A program made the translations under genes and the position numbers. A DNA stretch of 64,000 bases from Blastococcus sp. PRF04-17 (GTDB lineage Bacteria; Actinomycetota; Actinomycetes; Mycobacteriales; Geodermatophilaceae). Shown in pieces: positions 56,346 through 64,000 of the stretch; the first letter of the stretch is position 1; each line of letters opens with the position of its first letter. The notes below the pieces were generated by a model. It was not told where the DNA came from, ran no database searches, and saw nothing but the letters and a program-made list of their open reading frames with translations. The stretch is from assembly GCF_023016265.1 (NCBI RefSeq), contig NZ_CP095412.1, positions 3,658,001 through 3,722,000 on the forward strand, written 5' to 3'.

Positions 56346-57947
56346 GTGAGTGACTTCCCGTTCCTGCTGGTGATGATCGCGGTGCCCGCGGTCGGCGCGG
56401 CGGTGGTCGCCGCCCTGCCGAAGGGGCGCGACCTCGTCGCCCGGCAGGTGGCGCTGGGCCTGAGCCTGGTCGTGCTGCTGCTCGCCGTCCTGGCGACCGT
56501 CGCCTTCGACACCGGCGGCGACCGGTTCCAGCTGACCACCTCGTTCTCGTGGATCCCCGACTTCGGCACCGAGTTCGCCCTGGGCGTCGACGGCATCGCG
56601 CTGGTGATGCTGCTGCTCATCGGCGTGCTGGTCCCCGTCGTGATCGGCGCCGCATGGCGCGACGAGTACCCGGGCCGCTCGACCAAGGCGTTCTTCGCCT
56701 GGCTGCTGCTGCTCGAGGCGATGATGGTCGGCGTCTTCGTCGCCACCGACGTCTTCCTCTTCTACGTCTTCTTCGAGGCGATGCTCGTCCCGATGTACTT
56801 CCTGATCGGGAGCTTCGGCGGTCCGCGCCGGCAGTACGCCGCGGTGAAGTTCTTCCTGTACAGCCTGGTCGGCGGGCTGGTCATGCTCGCCGCCGTCATC
56901 GGCCTGTACGTGGTGAGCAACAGCGAACTGGGCGAGGGCACGTTCGCGTTCGACGCGCTGCGCGAGATCGAGATCGACCCCGGCGTGCAGAAGCTGCTCT
57001 TCCTCGGCTTCTTCGTCGCGTTCGCGATCAAGGCCCCGCTGGTGCCGTTCCACACGTGGCTGCCCGATTCCGGTTCGGAGGCGCCGATCGGCGGGGCGGT
57101 GCTGCTGGTCGGCGTCCTCGACAAGGTGGGCACGTTCGGCTTCCTGCGCTACTGCCTGCCGCTCTTCCCCGACGCGTCGCGGTTCTTCGCGCCGTTCGTG
57201 CTGGTCCTCGCCGTCGTCGGCATCCTCTACGCCGCGCTGCTGGCCATGGGGCAGAGCGACATGAAGCGGCTGGTCTCCTACACCTCGATCTCGCACTTCG
57301 GGTTCATCGCCCTGGGCATCTTCGCGTTCACCACGGAGGCCGCGACCGGGGCGGTGCTGTACATGGTCAACCACGGCATCGCGACCGGCCTGCTGTTCCT
57401 GATCGTCGGCATGCTCATCGCCCGCGGCGGGTCGCGGCTCATCGGCGACTACGGCGGCGTCGCCGCGAAGGCCCCGCTGCTGGCCGGTGCGTTCCTCGTG
57501 GCCGGTCTGGCCTCGCTGGCCCTGCCCGGGACCAACAGCTTCGTCAGCGAGTTCCTGGTGCTGATCGGGTCGTTCCCGTCGCAGCCGGTGTTCACGATCC
57601 TGGCGACGATCGGCATCATCCTGGCCGCGCTCTACATCCTGCTGATGTACCAGCGGACCATGCACGGCCCGCCCCGCGGCGTCCTGCTGCAGGAGGCGCC
57701 GGAGCACCCCCTCCCGGCGGGCGGCGGGGCCACCGCGCTCGCGACCGCGCCGGCGCGGCCCGCACTCCGGGTGCTCGACCTCGACCGTCGCGAGCTGGCG
57801 GTGGTCACTCCGCTGATCGCCCTGATCATCGTGTTCGGGGTCTATCCGCAACCCCTGCTGGACCTGATCGAGCCCGCCGTCGCCGCCACCATGAGCGACA
57901 TCGGCGCCGGCGCTGCCGTCGAACCGGGTTCCGGAGGGACCGACTGA
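56346..57947 (+). CDS. nuoM: NADH-quinone oxidoreductase subunit M
   Basis: Antiporter-like proton pump. 533 residues; conserved FFEAMLVPMYFLIG, FAIKAPLVPFHTWLPDSGSE and SYTSISHFGFIALG. A Gly/Ala-rich cytosolic loop (EHPLPAGGGATALATAPARP) precedes the last helix. GTG start at 56346; overlaps nuoN by 1 nt (TGATG). Confidence 0.97.
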   Translation: MSDFPFLLVMIAVPAVGAAVVAALPKGRDLVARQVALGLSLVVLLLAVLATVAFDTGGDRFQLTTSFSWIPDFGTEFALGVDGIALVMLLLIGVLVPVVIGAAWRDEYPGRSTKAFFAWLLLLEAMMVGVFVATDVFLFYVFFEAMLVPMYFLIGSFGGPRRQYAAVKFFLYSLVGGLVMLAAVIGLYVVSNSELGEGTFAFDALREIEIDPGVQKLLFLGFFVAFAIKAPLVPFHTWLPDSGSEAPIGGAVLLVGVLDKVGTFGFLRYCLPLFPDASRFFAPFVLVLAVVGILYAALLAMGQSDMKRLVSYTSISHFGFIALGIFAFTTEAATGAVLYMVNHGIATGLLFLIVGMLIARGGSRLIGDYGGVAAKAPLLAGAFLVAGLASLALPGTNSFVSEFLVLIGSFPSQPVFTILATIGIILAALYILLMYQRTMHGPPRGVLLQEAPEHPLPAGGGATALATAPARPALRVLDLDRRELAVVTPLIALIIVFGVYPQPLLDLIEPAVAATMSDIGAGAAVEPGSGGTD

Positions 57948-59485
57948 TGATCGACACCCCAGACATCTCCTTCGCGGCGCTGGCCCCGCTGCTGTTCGTG
58001 CTGGGTGCCGCCTGCGTGGGCGTGCTCGTCGAGGCCTTCTGGCCGCGCGAGTCACGGCATCCGGTGCAGGTGGCGGTTGCCCTCGTGGGCACCGTCGGCG
58101 GCTTCGTCGCCACGCTGCTATTGGCCGGCCGGCACGAGGTCACCGCGGTCGGGGCGCTCGCCGTCGACGGCGCCGGTCTGTTCCTGCAGGCGACCATCGC
58201 CGGCCTCGGCGCACTGTCGATCCTCCTGTTCGCCGAGCGCGCGCTCGACCCGGCCCGGTCGGCGTTCGTCACGTCGGCCGCCGTCCCCGCGGGCAGCCCG
58301 CGTGACCGGGAGCTCATGACGTCGACTCGGGTGCAGACCGAGGTCTACCCGCTGGCCACCTTCGCCATCGGCGGCATGATGCTGTTCGTCACCGCCAACG
58401 ACCTGCTCGTCATGTTCGTGGCACTGGAGGTGCTCAGCCTGCCGCTCTACCTGATCAGCGGCATGGCGCGACGGCGGCGGCTGCTCTCGCAGGAGGCGGC
58501 GGTCAAGTACTTCCTCCTCGGGGCGTTCGCCTCGGCGTTCTTCCTCTACGGGCTGGCCCTGGTCTACGGCGCCACCGGCAGCGTGCGGCTGCGCGACATC
58601 CGCGAGGCGGCGGTCACCGGCGGCAGCGACGTCCTGCTCGTCCTGGGCCTGGCGCTGCTGATCGTCGGACTGCTGTTCAAGGCCAGCGTCGCGCCGTTCC
58701 ACACCTGGACGCCGGACGTCTACCAGGGCGCTCCGACACCGGTCACCGCATTCATGGCGGCCTGCACCAAGGTGGCCGCGTTCGGCGCGATCCTGCGTCT
58801 GCTGTACGTGGGTTTCGGCACGGCCGAGTGGACGTGGCGGCCGCTCATCTACGGCGTGGCCATCGCCTCGATGGTCATCGGGGCGATCCTGGGCCTGACC
58901 CAGACCGACCTCAAGCGGATGCTGGCCTACTCCTCGATCGCGCACGCCGGCTTCCTCCTCACCGGCGTCATCGGTCTCGGTGCGGCGGGGGAGGGCTACG
59001 GCCTGCCGGCCACGCTGTTCTACCTGCTCACCTACGGGCTGACCACGATCGGTGCGTTCGCGCTGCTCACCCTCATCCGGGACGGCGACGGCGAGGCGAC
59101 GCACCTGTCGCAGTGGGCGGGCCTGGCGTCGCGCTCGCCACTCGTGGCGGCGGTCATGACCCTGTTCCTGCTCGCGCTCGCGGGGATCCCGCTGACCGCC
59201 GGGTTCACCGGCAAGTTCGCCGTCTTCCGCGCAGCCATCGAGGACGGTGCCTGGCCGCTGGTCCTCGTGGCGCTGCTGGCCAGCGCGGTGGCCGCGTTCT
59301 TCTACCTCCGGGTCATCGTGCTCATGTACTTCTCGCCGCCGGCACCTGACGGGCCGACCGTCGGGGTGCCCGGTCTGCCCACGACCCTGGTGCTCGCGGT
59401 GACGGCCACGGCCACCCTGGCGCTGGGCATCGTGCCCGGGGCGGTGCTCGACCTCGCGGAGTCGGCGGCTAGATTCGTCGGTTGA
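57947..59485 (+). CDS. nuoN: NADH-quinone oxidoreductase subunit N
   Basis: Third antiporter-like subunit. 512 residues; FKASVAPFHTWTPDVYQGAP carries the pumping Lys, and MLAYSSIAHAGFLLTGVIGL and GFTGKFAVFRAAI follow. ATG 57947 within the nuoM stop. Ends the nuo set; TGATG links to the polyprenyl synthase. Confidence 0.97.
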   Translation: MIDTPDISFAALAPLLFVLGAACVGVLVEAFWPRESRHPVQVAVALVGTVGGFVATLLLAGRHEVTAVGALAVDGAGLFLQATIAGLGALSILLFAERALDPARSAFVTSAAVPAGSPRDRELMTSTRVQTEVYPLATFAIGGMMLFVTANDLLVMFVALEVLSLPLYLISGMARRRRLLSQEAAVKYFLLGAFASAFFLYGLALVYGATGSVRLRDIREAAVTGGSDVLLVLGLALLIVGLLFKASVAPFHTWTPDVYQGAPTPVTAFMAACTKVAAFGAILRLLYVGFGTAEWTWRPLIYGVAIASMVIGAILGLTQTDLKRMLAYSSIAHAGFLLTGVIGLGAAGEGYGLPATLFYLLTYGLTTIGAFALLTLIRDGDGEATHLSQWAGLASRSPLVAAVMTLFLLALAGIPLTAGFTGKFAVFRAAIEDGAWPLVLVALLASAVAAFFYLRVIVLMYFSPPAPDGPTVGVPGLPTTLVLAVTATATLALGIVPGAVLDLAESAARFVG

Positions 59486-60564
59486 TGACCGGAGCCCGTG
59501 CCGAAGCCGACGGCACTCCCACCCAGGCGGGGCCCTCGGCAACGCCCGCGGAATGGCACCGGATCTCGACCCCGGCGTCCTCCATCGGGTCGTGGCTGCC
59601 CGAGGGCGCGCTCGGGGCCGAGCTGGCCGACGGCCTCGCCCGCGTCGAGAAGGCGCTGAGCAGCGCGGTCGGCAGCGAGCACGCCTTCATCCGGGAGGCC
59701 GCCGGTCACCTTATGGCCGCCGGGGGCAAGCGCTTCCGGCCGGTGCTGACGCTGCTCGCCGCGCAGCTCGGTGATCCCCGCGCGCCGGGCGTGGTCGAGG
59801 CCGCCGTGGTCTGCGAGCTGACCCATCTCGCCACGCTCTACCACGACGACGTCATGGACGAGGCGGTCGTGCGGCGCGGTGCTCCCAGCGCGAACAGCCG
59901 GTGGTCCAACAGCATCGCGATCCTCACCGGCGACCTCCTGTTCGCCCGCGCCTCCGAGATCCTCGCCGACCTCGGCCCCGAGGCCGTCCGCATCCAGGCG
60001 CAGACCTTCGAGCGGCTGGTCACCGGGCAGATCCGCGAGACCGTCGGCGCGCAGCCCGGCGACGACCCGGTCGACCACTACCTCGAGGTGCTGGCGGACA
60101 AGACCGGGTCGCTGGTCGCCACCTCGGCCCGCTTCGGGGCGAGCTTCGCCGGCGCGGACGAGGCCCTGGTGCGGGCGCTGACCGCGTTCGGCGAGGAGGT
60201 CGGCGTCGCCTTCCAGCTCTCCGACGACCTCCTCGACATCGTCAGCCAGGACGGCGCCTCGGGGAAGGCGCCGGGAACGGACCTGCGGGAGGGCATCGCC
60301 ACGCTGCCGGCGCTCTTCGCGCTCGCCGGGGACGACCCCGCCGACGCCCGCCTGCGGGAGCTGGTGTCCCGGCCGGTGACCGACGACGCCGAGCACGCAG
60401 AGGGGCTGGCCCTGCTGCGCTCCTCGCGCGCGTTGGCCCGGGCCAGCGACGTCCTCACCTCGTACGCCGATCGTGCGCGCGCGCACCTGACCGCGGTTCC
60501 GCCGGGTGACGTGCGGAACGCGCTGTCGGCGCTGTGCGACTACGTGGTCACCCGCACCAGCTGA
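59485..60564 (+). CDS. Polyprenyl diphosphate synthase (trans-type)
   Basis: Elongates isoprenoid diphosphates for quinone side chains. 359 residues; first Asp-rich motif DDVMD with Asp121 in LYHDDVMDEAVVRRG, second DDLLD with Asp247 in FQLSDDLLDIVSQDG, and GGKRFRPVLTLL for IPP binding. Orthologous position to grcC1 next to the geranylgeranyl reductase in mycobacteria, here separated by nuo. ATG 59485 overlaps the nuoN stop; TTG 59482 is possible. TAGATT at 59470-59475 could give it an internal promoter. Confidence 0.94.
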   Translation: MTGARAEADGTPTQAGPSATPAEWHRISTPASSIGSWLPEGALGAELADGLARVEKALSSAVGSEHAFIREAAGHLMAAGGKRFRPVLTLLAAQLGDPRAPGVVEAAVVCELTHLATLYHDDVMDEAVVRRGAPSANSRWSNSIAILTGDLLFARASEILADLGPEAVRIQAQTFERLVTGQIRETVGAQPGDDPVDHYLEVLADKTGSLVATSARFGASFAGADEALVRALTAFGEEVGVAFQLSDDLLDIVSQDGASGKAPGTDLREGIATLPALFALAGDDPADARLRELVSRPVTDDAEHAEGLALLRSSRALARASDVLTSYADRARAHLTAVPPGDVRNALSALCDYVVTRTS

Positions 60565-60566
60565 AG

Positions 60567-60642
60567 AGAAGGACCCCCATGCCCCCCACCGCTCGCAGGC
60601 TCGCCCCGAGCGTGCGAGGGGTGAGAGGGGCGAGGTCCTTCT
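60567..60642 (+). terminator. Large hairpin terminator at the end of the nuo/polyprenyl run (dispersed repeat copy)
   Basis: AGAAGGACC (60567-60575) pairs perfectly with GGTCCTTCT (60634-60642). An inner stem pairs CTCGCA-G-GCTCG with CGAGC-G-TGCGAG around CCCC. The left arm matches the repeats at 4070 (inverted) and 13173. It reaches into the presumed signal-peptide codons of the next gene. Confidence 0.75.
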
Positions 60643-61790
60643 GCTGCATGGCGGCCGTGTTGGTGCTGCTGGGCGGGTGCACGAACGACCCGCAGCCGGC
60701 CGCGCCGTCGGCCTCCGCGACAGGTGGGACGCGGCCACCGCCGACCTCGCCGGCGGCTCCGGAGACCGCTCCCGCCCTCGACGTCACGGTGGTTGCGGAA
60801 GGCCTCGACCACCCGTGGGACGTCGCCCAGGCACCCGACGGGACGCTGCTGGTCGACGAGCGGCCCGGCGGACTGACCGCCGTTCTGCCCGACGGCTCGG
60901 TGCAGGAGGTGCGGGCCGACTTCGGGGACCTGTTCGCCGTCGGCGAGACCGGCCTCATGGGGCTGGTCATGGATCCCGGGTTCGACGGCAACCGGCGGTT
61001 CTACACCTGCCAGGGCGTGCGGGATGGTGACGGCGCGTCCATCGCCGTCGTGGCGTGGACGGCGGCTCGCGACTGGAACTCCGCCGAACGGGTGGCCGAC
61101 CCGCTCATCGGCGGGATCCCGGTGAACGAGCGGTCCGGCCGGCACGGTGGCTGCCGGCTCCGTTTCGACACCCAGGGCAACCTCCTGATCGGCACGGGGG
61201 ACAACGCGGTCGGCACCCATCCCCAGGACCCGCGGTCGTGGGCCGGCAAGGTGCTGCTCGCCGATCCCGCGACCGGTGAGGTGGCCGTCTGGACCCTCGG
61301 GCACCGGAACGTGCAGGGGCTGGCCGTGCGGCCGGGCAGTGGGCAGGTGTTCTCGGCCGAGCACGGCCCGGACCGGGACGACGAGGTGAACCTGCTGCGG
61401 CCGCGCGGCAACTACGGCTGGGATCCCGACGGCGGCGGGGGCTACGACGAGAGCGTGCCGATGACCGACCCGGCGATCGCGGGGGCGATCCCGGCGGTGT
61501 GGTCGTCGGGCGACTCCACGATCGCCGTGAGCGGGGCTACCTTCCTCGACGGCGAGCAGTGGGGGGCCTACGACGGCCTGCTGCTCGTGGGGGTCCTCAA
61601 GGACCAGGGCGTGCTGGCGCTGCGGCTCGACGACGCCGGTGCCCTGCAGGAGGAGTTCCGGCTGCCCGAGCTGGAGGGGGCGTACGGGCGCATCCGGAGC
61701 GTCCTGCAGGGGACCGACGGCGCCCTCTACGTGACGACCGACAACGGCGGCGACGAGGACCGGCTGCTGCGGGTCACCCCGCGGCGCTGA
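60612..61790 (+). CDS. PQQ-dependent-type sugar dehydrogenase (glucose/sorbosone dehydrogenase family) lipoprotein
   Basis: About 392 residues from GTG 60612; a beta-propeller of the soluble aldose sugar dehydrogenase family. Markers are LDHPWDVAQAPDGTLLVDER, GETGLMGLVMDPGFDGNRRF, SGRHGGCRLRFDTQGNLLIG, GHRNVQGLAVRPGSGQVFSAEHGPD (with catalytic-type His) and RGNYGWDPD. Lipobox LLGGC anchors it outside. The N-terminal start is uncertain: GTG 60612 or 60621 gives a basic n-region, ATG 60648 is too short for a signal peptide. All lie in or next to the hairpin repeat. Whether PQQ is bound is not known. Confidence 0.85.
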   Translation: MRGVRGARSFCCMAAVLVLLGGCTNDPQPAAPSASATGGTRPPPTSPAAPETAPALDVTVVAEGLDHPWDVAQAPDGTLLVDERPGGLTAVLPDGSVQEVRADFGDLFAVGETGLMGLVMDPGFDGNRRFYTCQGVRDGDGASIAVVAWTAARDWNSAERVADPLIGGIPVNERSGRHGGCRLRFDTQGNLLIGTGDNAVGTHPQDPRSWAGKVLLADPATGEVAVWTLGHRNVQGLAVRPGSGQVFSAEHGPDRDDEVNLLRPRGNYGWDPDGGGGYDESVPMTDPAIAGAIPAVWSSGDSTIAVSGATFLDGEQWGAYDGLLLVGVLKDQGVLALRLDDAGALQEEFRLPELEGAYGRIRSVLQGTDGALYVTTDNGGDEDRLLRVTPRR

Positions 61791-61803
61791 GCCGCTGGCT
61801 CGC

Positions 61804-64000
<2,197 letters not shown>

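Noticed and set aside
54332-56746. 804-codon minus-strand frame under nuoL
   Set aside because: Antisense shadow of nuoL with no recognisable domain; similar shadows lie under nuoG, nuoH, nuoM and nuoN.

Overview
The window is very GC-rich chromosomal DNA from an actinobacterium. GTG starts are common, most reading frames run head to tail with 4-nt overlaps, and many genes begin directly after a -10-like hexamer. Gene order follows the conserved actinobacterial run known from Mycobacterium tuberculosis around Rv0489-Rv0562: gpm-senX3-regX3, ppx, proC, the small HTH gene, bS22, epimerase/acyltransferase, SerB1-like phosphatase, hemACDB-hemL, the ResB/CcsA cytochrome c system, the men genes, geranylgeranyl reductase and polyprenyl synthase. 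A complete nuoA-N operon lies between the last two. This arrangement and the protein style suggest Geodermatophilaceae (Blastococcus, Geodermatophilus or Modestobacter); the genus is an inference. I see no tRNA, rRNA, CRISPR array, insertion sequence or prophage.

Layout. 1-4.1 kb: end of an alpha-oxoamine synthase, gpmA, then the phosphate-sensing set phoU / senX3-regX3 with PHO-like boxes between the divergent genes. 4.1-8.8 kb: small proteins, a GlxA-type regulator, a Cys-rich protein, exopolyphosphatase and a frameshifted DJ-1/PfpI gene. 8.8-18.4 kb: a degenerate proline dehydrogenase coupled to proC, an HTH protein, bS22, epimerase and acyltransferase, HAD phosphatase, and a BldN-like sigma factor / 39-aa ORF / DUF5667 unit, then an AMP ligase and a glutaredoxin-like protein. 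18.4-30.5 kb: a redox and heme supercluster in which Rex is followed by hemA, hemC, hemD, hemB, hemL and the thioredoxin/CcdA/ResB/CcsB cytochrome c genes. 30.6-41.7 kb: menaquinone genes menA, menE, menC, menD, menF and menG, interrupted by a tandem pair of secreted proteins duplicated with their upstream regions and terminators. 41.7-60.6 kb: geranylgeranyl reductase with a perfect Rex operator, all fourteen nuo genes and a polyprenyl diphosphate synthase. 60.6-64 kb: a sugar-dehydrogenase lipoprotein and a 2-oxoacid:ferredoxin oxidoreductase (right end open).

Together the genes describe one respiratory programme: heme, cytochrome c, menaquinone and complex I, with Rex (NADH/NAD+ sensing) as a likely common controller at two sites.

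A caution for users of this sequence: seven genes, including hemD, menD (twice) and nuoG, are each broken by what looks like a single missing base, often in a G or C run. I read these mainly as sequencing or assembly errors. They are flagged in the entries.
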